From contig NC_045139.1 of the NCBI RefSeq assembly GCF_008831285.2, forward strand, positions 17,898,354 to 17,962,353: 64,000 nucleotides of DNA, in the 5' to 3' direction. Positions 25,701-36,219 of this stretch are shown here, piece by piece. The translations under genes and the position numbers were made by a program. Source of the stretch: Nymphaea colorata (Eukaryota; Streptophyta; Magnoliopsida; Nymphaeales; Nymphaeaceae). The first letter of the stretch is position 1. Each line of letters begins with the position of its first letter. The notes below the pieces were generated by a model. That model was not told the origin of the DNA and ran no database searches. It saw only the letters and a list, made by a program, of their open reading frames with translations.

Positions 25701-26300
25701 TATTTGCCAAAATAGATCTAATTGATTGACATTGTAATATATTCAAATCGTTGTAAAAAAATAAATGTTGTGACATTCTCCGGATAATGTGACACAGTGA
25801 CAGCATTTTCTTGTAAAAAATTATGTCCTTTCTATATATGTTTTGTGTATATTTTCTTTTCTTTTTCCCCCTTTTTATAATCCAACTAGCTTCGTGAGTG
25901 ATTATTCATTTTCATCCATGAAACCTAATCGGGATGTCACAATTTCGCGAAATTTTGATTTACTTTTTGTAGCTGTGCAAGTTTTAAATTTTGAAATTTC
26001 TCGATGAGACCAGAATTTGAAGAAATATTTTCCTGAGAGTTTGCATATAGTGATGTCGCAACATTTGTTTCCATTGATATTTTTGCTCTCTACTGGAACA
26101 GAAACTACTTGCATGTTCACAAGCCAACATCCTGTTTCTATGATCTTTATGTGCAGAGTCAGCCTGTGGAGGGCTTTTATCGTGCTAGAGGAAAGCTGCT
26201 TGAGTTCAATTTACCAGGTGGCATTCCTGAGAGTTGGCCAAAGTTACTTGAAGCACTCAACCTTGAAGACCATTGTCACAAACAGAGCGCTGCAGCATGA
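19797..26300 (+). CDS. Adenylate kinase, organellar (plastid/mitochondrial) type, complete, 4 exons
   Basis: Catalyses ATP + AMP = 2 ADP. Exons 19797-20105, 21823-21963, 24258-24530 and 26157-26300, all GT-AG and phase 0, give 288 aa. Residues 1-52 have Arg, Ala and Ser but few acidic residues, as in a mitochondrial or plastid targeting peptide. Then come the P-loop GCPGVGKGT (62-70), the AMP-site ATGDLVR (85-91), DGFPRT (141-146), a LID region starting [10 protein letters not shown] (178-187), RADD (223-226) and C-terminal GGIPESWP. The order and spacing match Arabidopsis ADK1/AMK-type organellar kinases (284-295 aa). ATG 19797 was chosen because no other in-frame ATG lies upstream near the leader and it gives the targeting region. 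Exon 1 is far richer in G+C than the later exons. Introns 1 and 2 are 1.7 and 2.3 kb; intron 1 holds a 213-bp tandem repeat. Mitochondrion versus plastid cannot be decided here. Confidence 0.95.
20381..20972. repeat. Three tandem copies of a 212-214 bp unit in adenylate kinase intron 1
   Basis: Units start at 20381, 20595 and 20807, each with AAAGAAGTTATTAT(T/C)GGCGCTA, GATTATCATGGTCG and CTTTGCTGGGTTCCAATTTA, then CACTGATCCTGCAA. The third unit fades out near 20972. The copies look at least 90% alike, so the expansion is fairly recent. Confidence 0.9.
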
Positions 26301-26367
26301 GGACTATGCAGGAGAGGTAAATTGTGAACTCCACAAGGAGTCCGGACACATGGTTAAACATTTTTTG

Positions 26368-26373
26368 AATAAA
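26368..26373 (+). terminator. Probable polyadenylation signal of the adenylate kinase gene
   Basis: AATAAA 68 nt downstream of the stop codon. Confidence 0.5.
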
Positions 26374-26379
26374 GCTTAT

Positions 26380-27740
26380 AAGTGAAGCTACTTTTCCAAG
26401 AGATGGCACTGGTATAATTATTACCTGAGAATTGGGTACGGAGGCTGCTTATTTGAGTTTGCTGCGTGTCACCTTATGGTGTACCATGCGTTAGGGCAGA
26501 GTCTTACCATATATGATTCTATATTTTCTGAGATTTAAGCTGGAATTGTGTACCTTTGTGTTGTGCACGTCATTTCTTTCACATGTTGTATTCATCCAAA
26601 TTTTGGCCTTATTCAGATTCTGTTTATCTGCTGGTTGCAGCAGTAACCTTCTGACTACTATGCTGTTGTCTTTTTTGAAAACTGAACAGTTGATGTTTTT
26701 CATGAAACTGGTTTCAAGGGGAAAAGTTTTAATTGGCATGAGTCTTTCCGAAAACGGAAAACTCTGTTCTATAAATTTATGATGATGGAAAGTGTAACAT
26801 CCAGAAGTTTAGTCTCATATTGAAGATTGTGAATGATCTTCAAAGGCTTATAAAGGGAGACCATTAGAGGGCGGGTTGGGATCCGCCGAACTAGGGACTT
26901 GACCCCAGGAGTGGGTCGGGTTGTTATAGAAAGAGTCCATTGGATGCTTAGTTTCTTGAGAGGGTGAACTAGTAATTTGGAGATCCCTGATGTTGGTCCT
27001 GCTACATTTTGTATTGAAATACATGTAAAAGGTAGTCTAATTCATGTACTCGCTGGGAACATACGACAGGTTGGTGAAGGTGGGAGGGCCAAGGGGCTGA
27101 TTTCCTTTCATTGGGGTGTCTTATCCGATGCATATTTGTGCAGATATTTCTTTCCCTTTTTCCTTTCCTGGTCTTGCACCAGGATAATGCCAATGTGCAT
27201 ATGTAAAATGTAAAAGCCTAACCATCTGCAATGAAAACAAAGTCACATATTTGCCAATTGGTTTTAGAGATTGCCATATTTGCAAGTTGTTTTCTTCTAT
27301 GGAGCAAGAAACCTCGTTAGGTTATTCTTTTATGCCTTATCATCCACAACCGTGGCCATGAAAGACAGGAAAATAGGGAAATGACATTTTTAATAACAAA
27401 CGTATGCCATTCCTATTATGGGTCTACAGTACTAGGCCGAAGGATGCTGATTTGTTTCAAATGGTTGCACAGCTTGATGATTAGGCTGAAAATGGTGGAG
27501 GGCGAGCTGCTTCTGATCCGCAAAAGGAGAAAAGTAACCACATGGAAATAAAAGGGGACACAACACTCGAATATCATATCATCAGTGCTTAGATTGAAAG
27601 ACTAGATCAAAGAGAAAGCATACATCATCACAAGATTTACCTTTTTTTATTTGGTTGAATCACACGAGAGACTAAAAAACGGAACCCAGAACACAGAAGA
27701 GTGGTTAGCCAGGTGAGGGTACATCAGAACTGGGTGATTC
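26380..27740. other. Intergenic stretch with a possible LTR-type fragment
   Basis: 26,790-26,960 reads TGTAACATCC ... TTAGTCTCATATTGAAGATT ... GGCTTATAAAGGGA, the wording of promoter parts of many plant LTR or TRIM elements ('TTAGTCCCACATCG...'). I found no second LTR or target duplication. No gene is supported in the rest. Confidence 0.35.
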
Positions 27741-27808
27741 TAGTTTTTATTCTCATCTTGGCCGAGTTGGGTGAAAGACCAGGGACTGCTATGTGCCAAG
27801 TTTAGCAA

Positions 27809-29132
27809 TTAGCAAGGCTTTGTGCACATGCACCTCCTTCGCAATGGACTGCACCCTCCATTCCTGAAGCCTTCAGTGCGGCATATGGTTTGACAGTTTG
27901 AGCTGCTGAGACACACGTAATTGAATTTCTGGCTTGGCGATGAACAGGTCGCTGCTGATGCTTCAAACTTTTGTGCCAGACCTGTTTGTGAAAGGATGGG
28001 AACCAAATAAGTTCAGATATCATACATACAAAAGTGCCACTTGGTTTCACTACATTGTTCAAGAAAATAAAGAACATTTTGAGAATTGTCGAAATCCTAT
28101 AGGGGTAAAGTTGTTTGTGAGACTTGAAAGTTCGATGACTGCGAGGCTACAAGCTAGAACAGCGACCAACTAGCAGCAGAATTAAATCAACTAAATGAAA
28201 CAAAATGTTACCAAAATATATATTACCGAAGTTACCAACAGAAAATCTAATTGTAATAATAGCAATCATTTTTGTCCTTCAGCATTTTTTTCCCTAGATT
28301 GCCATCTAATTCTATATTCAACCGGAGTCACCCAAGATAATCTACTATCTGAGTATGGGCCTGACTCCAAACTGATAAAAAACGTTTACAAGAAAAAGTG
28401 GATCTAGATGTCGGTCCGTCAAAATTTTTTGTCCCAACATTTGGGGTGTGACAAGCAAGAGATGAGCAAGAAAGGTCTCGAGATATTCACTCTAGATCTT
28501 TCTCACCGCTACCAAAACACACTCTAGGCTTATAAAATTGAAGTGCGATGCTCCTCGCATGTGTCTTTACATGTGCCTTACTTAACAATTTATGTGGTGT
28601 TTTGAATTCGTTGATAGTAAGTTGTACTGAGATGCTAGTTTTGCTGCTTTTCCACATTGAAAGAAGTTACCACAGCAGGTCTCAATAGCAATGCACCACC
28701 AAATTAATTTACGAAGGAGTTTCTGATCTCTGCCAATGCCTCCTAATTATCTTGGATTCTGTTAAGGATACAGCTCTGCTCCTCCGTTCGCGAACTCTAG
28801 ATCAGGGCTAATTTACCGAAAGTACTGTCTGATTGTCACTGAACTCCGAAAGCACGCGGACATCTTACATAGACATGCTTACCTCTTGAAGGAAAACCAA
28901 AAACGCACTCATGTTTAGAATATTTACTTTCAGCCAACGGAGTAAGATATAAAAGGGCAGTTAACTGAAGAAAATTCAACCTTGTTCTATTTTTATTATA
29001 CCAATATAAGCTGTATGTATAGCTAGATATATGCATCTATGTTTCTCTCATAAAATTTTCAAAGTATAAAAATACCTTTTTGCTACATAAGCATAGAAAA
29101 TGAGAAAAGATCACGGCCAAAATAATTAAGTG

Positions 29133-29167
<35 letters not shown>

Positions 29168-29245
29168 TCATATAGCAAAGCCCAGCAGCAGGGCGTAGAG
29201 CAAGAGGGCAGCAAGGAGGAGGCTTTTGCTCTCAAAAGCTGCCAT
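27809..29245 (-). pseudogene. Plant defensin gene with a mutated intron donor site (defensin copy 1)
   Basis: Exon 2 (27981-27809, after an AAACAG acceptor) encodes the mature class I defensin domain: eight cysteines spaced 10-5-3-9-6-1-3, QKF before C2, E-G-F after C4, gamma-core GGC...RRRC, ending in KPC and stop. Exon 1 (from ATG 29245) encodes a clear hydrophobic secretion signal. A TATAAAT lies upstream and AATAAA lies downstream (27751-27746). In its paralogue at 32.7 kb the donor after the matching residue is GTATCT; here that position (29175-29174) reads CT, and the frame stops at TGA (29170-29168) without any GT donor in between. A weak GC donor at 29181-29180 would keep the frame, so expression is not excluded. 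Defensins are secreted antimicrobial peptides. I call it probably splice-defective. Confidence 0.7.
29132..29160. repeat. (GA)n microsatellite just after the defensin copy 1 signal exon
   Basis: About 14 GA units on the plus strand, a CT tract on the gene's strand. In copy 2 a CT tract also starts directly at the intron donor (32,611-32,634), so the tract is an ancestral intron feature. Confidence 0.9.
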
Positions 29246-29285
29246 TGAATTGATTAGTGTGAAGGGAAACCCATTTCTTAAACCA

Positions 29286-29292
29286 ATTTATA
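29286..29292 (-). promoter_or_regulatory. TATA box of defensin copy 1
   Basis: The minus strand reads CCTATAAATTG, 41 bp upstream of ATG 29245. The spacing leaves a very short leader, as in the other defensin genes here. Confidence 0.6.
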
Positions 29293-29299
29293 GGAAAAA

Positions 29300-32050
29300 G
29301 GGAATCTTCGGCAGCTAACATCAAAAGCAATCGCTCATGAAGCTAGCCATACAGAGCTAACCTCAAAAATTAAATCAGCAACTTGCATTTAAAGAAAACC
29401 TGTGGAAATGTGGTTTCAGGACAGGAAGCTCTGCAGCCCACGTTGAGGGAGGTCACTTGGTGGGTACTGATAAAACATCGACCAATTAAACTAATTTTGG
29501 CTGTAATTTCGATCCTTTGGTGCGTTTTTTTTGTTTTGAGTGACCATACATCAATGAACAAGATCAGATCTTACCATCCCAAGAGAGTTGGCGCAACAAC
29601 AATTTGGGTGGGGGCTGGCAGTGTTAGTCTGAATATCAATTATTAAAAGTGTCAACGTTTTGTGATGATCACTAAAAGGTACAAGTTAAAGAGCAGCGGA
29701 AATAGCGGAAACCACATCCATGGACATGTAAAGCAGTTCATGTATTTAGATGAACAAAAGGTTGGATAAGAGATTCGGCTCTCTCGGTTAGGTCGATATG
29801 ACTTGGATTTGGGTCGTTTAAAGTAAGATCCAAATTCTTCAAACCACATCCAAGTGGAACTGATTAAAATATCTGGTATTTGAAGTAAAAAGCTTGCTTA
29901 CCACATCAACTATACACACAAAGGATTGACCCAACCTTTCACAAAAAAAACAAAAGACAAACATATCCTACAATCAAAGCATTTACATAATCAAGTCAGC
30001 AAAATAATCATGAGGATCACTAGCATGTTCTATAATCAAACGACCTATGTCCACAGTCGCAGCTTCCTGCTCTACAAAAATGCGCATGTGAAAACGATGA
30101 AAACACCCAGTCCAACTAGAATGAAGTCTTCTTCCTTCCAATTGCTGTCTAGTTTTCTTTACCCAATCTTTGATGGGAGAGACAATAACATAGTCACCAC
30201 TTATGAAACCTGATAATGCGATCCAAGGCAGCCATTTCTCCTTCTTGCATCTTATCATGTGCGCTAATAATGACCACACAACTCATTTGGCCATGATCCA
30301 ACCAGCGATTTTAGGACCATGCCTAATAGAGGCATTAACAATGTTGATTAGCCCCCTTTTAATTTGATCGAATGGTGTGTACAGTATTAAGATCAGTATA
30401 CAGGTTAGGTGGCCTCAAAACTGTCTTGAAAAATATGTCTGGTATTTCCTATGTACGATTGCAAACCACGAGGCCACCTAACCTGCAAGAAAGCTGGCGC
30501 TGTCAGAGTGATAGACTTCACTCAATCAAACCACCACTTAAAGACTCACTAGACCAGCAGCACAACGTGAAAGCCCTAATCTCTAGCGCGTCTGGACGTC
30601 GGACAAGAGCGTCGTCTCACCTTTCTCAGTACCAGCGGCTGCGGCGAGGCCACCGGCTGCCCACACAGTTTTACTTTATTGGTTGTTTCCATGGTTGGCT
30701 GATCATACTTTGGAGTCCTTATTCGCTTACTTCATGTTCCCACAGATTTAGTTCATATTATATTTTTTCAAAGGTTTAGGACATTTTGAATCAGTAATTT
30801 CGAAGGGTTTACGATCTATATCTTTTGAATTATTTATCATTAAAAAAAAAAAATCTAGCTCCACACAATCAGAATTAAAAGACAACTCTACAAATCCAAC
30901 TTTGCAAATTTGTACCTCAGCTATCTAAACTATTATTTAATACCAACTGATGCCATATAATTTGCTTTATCTATTGTTGATAGTCTTTCCAAGGGATGTG
31001 TTTTTGAAGGTCATAATGTCTATCCGTAAGGAAATGGGAAAAGAGTCGGCAAAAACTTTAAAAATTTATGTCTAAAATTTTAGAAAGTTTACTTGTTAAC
31101 ATTTAAAATATATATTTCAACTTGTGAAACAAAAAATTAATGAATCTGCTAAGTTACAGCCCTTTAATACTCTACTCACGTGAAAGCATGTACTATTGGA
31201 TGGGACCGCTTCTATAAATAACTCCATGGTCCGTAGGTGTAAGATGCAATTGGACAAGGAAGGCCCAATCAAACTCCGTCGTAATTATTTTATTTTCATT
31301 ATATGCTGCGCGTGTAGAATCCAATTACAAAAGGGAGGCCCAATCCAATTCTCCTTTATTTTTTTATATTTTTTCTTTAACTCAGACCTCATCCGAAAAT
31401 CTTTTTAAAATCCTCTAACAAAGAAAAGAGCTACTAAAAAGTGAAAACACCTTCTCCTTTGGCAGTGTGTATTAAAATTTAAAATGTCATACGCGCCCTC
31501 CCCTTTTGCTGTCTCACCTTCTTTCCTACTCTCCAATAGTAGCTTCAGTTGAAAAGGGAGAGCAATAAGCCTGACGGCTGCCTGTTAATTTTTTCTCATT
31601 CCATTACAACGATGGAGATGTTCCAAGTTCTTATTTTCAAGTTGCTATCGCCATTAATTAATGCTTAGCCTCAAGTATATATTGCCTCTCTCTTTCTCTC
31701 TGCAACTCCCAAGTTCACAATGCATGTTAAAATATCAAAATCTTCTCCTCGACCTGTCCATAAGCATAGACTTATATCGCTAGAGCCGTCGGTGGAAGCT
31801 GCCAATATTACTAGCAATAGTTAGATGTGATCTTGTTCAATGAATATTCTGATATTTTATACTGAAAAGATAAATGAAATGCGATCTTATTACACTAAAT
31901 TTTGATTCATTGCACTCTTGATGCTCATCGAGTTAAATTTCTGACTCGGCCACAGCACAGGTCGTGTAATCTGTTAAATTATATTTCAAGGAAATGCGGA
32001 TCTAATTCACCAAACATACGGGAACGCGCAGTCATCATGATCATGAGCAC
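29300..32050. other. Spacer between the two minus-strand defensin genes
   Basis: Contains a perfect 16-bp inverted repeat (30401-30416 and 30470-30485) and AT-rich stretches. No gene family recognised on either strand. Confidence 0.45.
30401..30485. repeat. Perfect 16-bp inverted repeat with a 53-bp loop
   Basis: CAGGTTAGGTGGCCTC at 30401-30416 pairs exactly with GAGGCCACCTAACCTG at 30470-30485. No flanking target duplication is visible. Confidence 0.85.
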
Positions 32051-32291
32051 TAATGGTCGATATCCTTTCTGAGGTGAGTTGGTACAACTCAAGAATGTTA
32101 TTAATTAGACAGAGGATACAGAGAACAGCAACTTTAGTTACCCATACAAAAGATGCAAAGAGAGCTTCAGAAGACAGCTCCCATTTTCTTATTCATCGAC
32201 AAAGACGAAAGGCGGAAGGGAAACTAAGCAGCAACAAGGCAGCTAGCAGGACTCCAAGAGAGCACATACGGGTAATGCATGATCATCACGG

Positions 32292-32710
32292 CTAGTTTTC
32301 AGCAGGGCAGGGCTTGAGGCACATGCATCGCCTCAGCACGCCGTGGCAATCGCCAGAAGGGAAACCTTCAGAGGAGCAGACGGAAGCGCAGTTCCTGTCG
32401 CTCAAGCACGCGCCACGGAATTTCTGGCTCGGCGATGCACACATCCTCGCCTCCACTTCTGCTACCCTCCCTGTCCACCATTATAAATCATTAAGCAGAG
32501 AAGCATCGGAGAACGAAGTATAGCGATAAGGACGCATTACATGATTTGGTTAAAGCATTTTGAACATTGCGCTAGAGTTAGTGAATATCGCAGTTTAACA
32601 GATTATCACAGAGAGAGAGAGAGAGAGAGAGAGATACCGAAGGCGAGTAGCAGCAAGCAGAGCAGGAGAAGGGTGGAGAGAAGGTTGGCACTTCTCTTAG
32701 AGGATGCCAT
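32292..32710 (-). CDS. Plant defensin (copy 2), complete, 2 exons
   Basis: Exon 1 32710-32638 encodes a signal peptide with a long leucine-rich core and ends in phase 1 before GTATCT. Exon 2 32470-32292 follows a GGACAG acceptor and stops at TAG. Total 83 aa. The mature part has eight cysteines spaced 10-5-3-9-6-1-3, with SPSQKF before C2, E-G-F after C4 and RRC-M-C before the last C: the cysteine-stabilised alpha-beta fold of class I plant defensins, without the C-terminal acidic propeptide of class II. It should be secreted to the apoplast; antimicrobial or other activity is not shown by sequence. A TATA box lies 37 bp upstream of the ATG. The short intron (167 bp) carries a (CT)n tract at its donor. 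It is the closest relative here of copy 1. Confidence 0.93.
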
Positions 32711-32746
32711 TGTTTCTGGATGGGAACGAAAGGACCAGCACCCGCT

Positions 32747-32753
32747 ACTTATA
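32747..32753 (-). promoter_or_regulatory. TATA box of defensin copy 2
   Basis: The minus strand reads CCTATAAGTAG, 37 bp upstream of the start codon. Confidence 0.6.
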
Positions 32754-32959
32754 GGAAATGGACAACCTCTTAGGGTTAGAAAAGAGATTTTGGTGGCAAA
32801 GTCGAAGGGCACAGCTCAAAAAAAAAAAAAAAAAAAAAGCCATTCCATTATCACTTTCCTTGTGTCTGAAGATCAGCCAATGCATTACTTTCAGTAATCT
32901 AAGCTCTTCTTGTTAAGAGGTTTATGTGAAAGAGGATTGGAAGATCCAGCTGCATCACT

Positions 32960-33180
32960 TTCGAGGAGCATAGCTCAAACAGGATACTGGGTGCGTTATT
33001 TGACGCATCTGGCTCTCAAAGAGCATCGCACAAACAGGAGGCTGGCTGGGAGTCTAGGTGCGTTATGTGGTGTATCACCCTTCCAGGGGGGGCATAGCTT
33101 AAATAAGGGGCTGAGTGCATTATGTTGCGCATCACCTTTTGTTAAACAGGAGGCTGGGTGACTTATGTGGTGCATCCATG
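32960..33180. repeat. Four degenerate repeats upstream of defensin copy 2
   Basis: The block GGGTGCGTTATTTGACGCATC and relatives (GTGCGTTATGTGGTGTATC, GTGCATTATGTTGCGCATC, GTGACTTATGTGGTGCATC) starts near 32988, 33057, 33113 and 33155. Each is linked to a CAAACAGGAGGCTGG-like stretch. The spacing is irregular (42-69 bp). Confidence 0.65.
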
Positions 33181-33203
33181 CTTTTGTACTTAAAAAAAAA
33201 AAA

Positions 33204-33482
33204 GATGGGTTTTAATCGACAAGTTGAAGTTTGTTGGCATTGACAGTACTCTGAATCTTGAAGATGGCTTTTTATCTACAAGTTAAAGTTTGTGAACATC
33301 TTATTTCCTGGTATTGACAGTACTCTGAATCTTGAAGATGGGTTTTTATCTACAAGTGAAAGTTTGTGAACATCTTATTTCTTGGTATTGACACTACTCG
33401 GCATCATGAAAGATGGTTATTATCTACAAGTTAAAGTTTGTGAACATCTTATTTCTTGGTATCGACACTACTCTGAATCTTA
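33204..33482. repeat. 74-bp minisatellite, almost four copies, upstream of defensin copy 2
   Basis: TTGACAGTACTCTGAATCTT begins copies at 33240 and 33314, and slightly changed copies begin at 33388 and 33462. Each contains TATCTACAAGT(T/G)(A/G)AAGTTTGTG and CATCTTATTTC. The period is constant at 74 bp. Confidence 0.88.
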
Positions 33483-33489
33483 AGGACAA

Positions 33490-35315
33490 GAGAAAAGGGG
33501 GAAGCTTCCGCTCTCATTTAATAACCTCCCCTCATCTAAGAATCAGCTGCATCCTTCCAAGGCATATTCCGAATTGTTATTAATTACATATTGCTCACAA
33601 CACTCGTGTGCAAATATAAAGCAATTATGATCTTCAAGAATAAAGCAATTTGGTAGAATAAGTAAATTTTCAATTGCTTAATGTATCTTCTTATGAAATC
33701 GGCGTCCGAAAGTTTGTAAAGTTTTACCATGGTGGGAAGAAACTGATCCTGATTTTTCCTTTTTCGCCGTGAGGCACGAGACGGTAAACTCCGTCCCCCT
33801 GTCTTTCCCTCGTGAAGCTGCTGGAGCTCAATTATGGGCGCAGTTCCCCAGTTTTATCAGCAAACATAACGCTGCATCTACTTTTCCACCGACGTTTTTT
33901 TTTTAGTTTTTCCGTAATGCGGACTGAATATATATTGATTTAGAGAATCGTCGTTTTCTTGACACCGCAAAGTTGGATAGTGAGGCCCTCTGCTTTTGCA
34001 GGCGCAAGCAGCCAATCGGCCCGTACTTGGCGGGACATACCCATATGGTCTGGTTCCTTTTCCTGAAAAAATAATAAAAATTGATTTATATTAATTTCTA
34101 AAAACAGCAAAAGTTAAAAATTTTTAAAATTCAAAAGCATGTTGAATCCTTGGTAAGACATATACAATCCATTTTTTAGCTTACCCATGTGGATGGCTTT
34201 GTAGATAGAGATATAAACAGTTTAGATTCAAGTCAGATCTGGTCCTTATCTAGTTAGACTTTTTGCTTTTTTTTTTTTGAACGCCTGCAAACTGAATTCA
34301 GACTCCGTTTCTCAAAATCAAATTTGGATCAAACTAGCTTGATGAAAAATTTAGATTTATACATTTAATAGAGTTGGACCAGATTTTTATCGGACATCCG
34401 TCAAATATCAGACTCGGATGTGCTTTTAGTTGTGAAACTGCATCCTAAATTTGATGCGATTAGTTACAAAATAAGTTCGGCTACCAGTTTTGAATTTGAA
34501 TTGATAATCGGATGTAACCCATCCATTGGTAGCACTACTAGCAAGACGTGCATTGGCAGATCCGGTTTCATATTCCAGATCAGTTGGCAAAACGGAGTCG
34601 ATATTAAGTACGTACCAAATATTCCATTTAGAACGGTTGTACTTCATCAAGCCTAATTCATTTTTTATTTTCATCAATTCTTAACAAATTTGTTTAATTG
34701 TCTCGATTTTTAATTATTTTAGATAACGGGACTTTAAAATAAATTCAAATTTGTGATTTTTTGAATCAGAAAAAAAATACTCGGTCTGAATCGATTTAGA
34801 CAATCTAATTTAATTTGAAAGAATATCCTTCTAGAACTAATTGTTTCGTCTTTTTCCAAATTTTCATGAGATAAAAAACGAAAAATGAGCAGTGATTTGT
34901 TGTCCAACGAGTCATATTTGCTTCATGAATCAGAAGTGCTTAATTTAGGTAAAGAGATATATATATATATATATACGTCTCAAGAGCCTCCTATATATAT
35001 TAAGCACCTTCCTAATATTGCTTCCTTCCAAGACCTTTCCCCTCTTGGCTTCTTTCTTACTTTGTCTGACAGTGGCGCCAAATACCTTTAGTATCTGCTT
35101 CATGACTCGAAAGCAAAGGAGAAATTGCTTTTAGCATTAGCTTTTTGACTCAGCGGCTATCAAATTAACATTTCACAAATCATAACTTTTGTCGCAATTA
35201 CAAGATAGATGACTTTTAGTGCTGATTGAAATCTGCCGCTAAATGTCTTTTGTGGGCCATACTGTGCGCCACCAAGAACGTCAATGAATGTCGGGATGGT
35301 CATTTCAATGGCGTA
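33490..35315. other. Intergenic stretch, transposon-like debris
   Basis: 34,200-34,820 carries the same GATCTGGT/GGATCAAA/CAATCGG wording as the degenerate repeats at 6.6 and 17.7 kb. A short (AT)n run lies at 34,957-34,974. No gene supported. Confidence 0.4.
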
Positions 35316-35324
35316 GTTCTCAAA

Positions 35325-35835
35325 TGCCACGAGCCGAGTTGAGCCCGAGTTCAGTCATATCGAACTCGGCTCGACCAATAAAACCTCTAGCTCGACTCGG
35401 CTCGAGCTCGAAAATAGCTCGATGGAAGTAGCTTGAGCTCGACTCGGCAATTATGTGTTGAGCTCGAGCTCGATTCGATTAAAGCTCGACAAACTCATTT
35501 GAATAGAATTGATATTAATCATACTTGTTGAGCTCGAGCTCGACTCGATTAAGGCTCAAAAAGCTCGAATTGATATTCGTCCTTACGTGTTGAGTTTGAG
35601 CTTGACTCGATTAAGGCTCGACAAACTCATAAACCCTTGAATATATCCACTTGATTAAAGCTCGACAAGCTCGATTAAGGCTCGAGCTCGACTCGATAAT
35701 TACGTGTTGAGCTTGAACTCAACTCGATTATTTGAACGAGTCGACTCATAAACTCAAGCTCGATTCGTTAAGCAAATGACTCAGCTCGAACCCGTTCATG
35801 AACATAGCTTTAACGAGTCAAGCTCGAGTCGTTGT
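35325..35835. repeat. Low-complexity AGCTCG/ACTCGATTAA repeat block
   Basis: More than a dozen irregular repeats built from AGCTCGAGCTCGACTCG, ATTAA(A/G)GCTCGACAA and CTCATAAAC. Such blocks occur widely in plant genomes as parts of non-autonomous transposons. The ends carry similar words in opposite orientation (GAGCCGAGTTGAGCC and GAGTCAAGCTCGAGTCG), but no exact terminal repeats are visible. Confidence 0.75.
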
Positions 35836-36000
35836 TCACTCCTATGTGCCATAACATACCTTTTTATAAGTGATCGAGCTAGCCGCTTGTATTAGGTTAC
35901 TATGATGAAAAAACAACGCCACTTGAAGTTCTTTCAGTGACATTTGTAAAACGTGCTTATGGACATTTTTATGGTGAGCTTCAAGTGCCACTGATGGTCC

Positions 36001-36214
36001 TTTAGGGGTGTTTGATGGTTTGAAATTTTGATTTAAGAATGAAAGTTGTATAATCGTAATTCCTCTTGAAACTGGAATGGAATAAAAATTCCAGGTTTCA
36101 ATTTCCTAACTCTGGAAACAAAATGCCTTATTTGTTTGATAATTCTAATTTATAAAAAAATGAGCATTTTGATTCTAAAATTCTAGGATTCTGGGTATAT
36201 CAAACGCCCCTTTA
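36001..36214. mobile_element. 206-bp MITE with terminal inverted repeats
   Basis: GGGGTGTTTGAT at 36005 pairs with ATCAAACGCCCC ending at 36210 (one mismatch). The element is flanked on both sides by TTTA (36001-36004 and 36211-36214). TTA or TTTA duplication fits PIF/Harbinger-like MITEs. The interior is AT-rich and partly self-complementary with no coding capacity. The flanks on both sides (CAGTGACATT / AGTGACATTC) look like another, older repeat. Confidence 0.75.
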
Positions 36215-36219
36215 GTGAC

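Noticed and set aside
27802-28077. 91-codon minus-strand frame over defensin copy 1
   Set aside because: It overlaps the defensin mature exon in another frame. The 8-cysteine pattern and acceptor fix the real frame.
29983-30279. 98-codon minus-strand open frame
   Set aside because: Protein-like in parts but no recognisable motif, splice context or poly-A signal. Not enough to call a gene.
33204-33482. Regularly spaced repeats resembling a CRISPR array
   Set aside because: The whole 74-bp unit is conserved with no unique spacers, and the sequence is a plant nuclear genome. It is a minisatellite.
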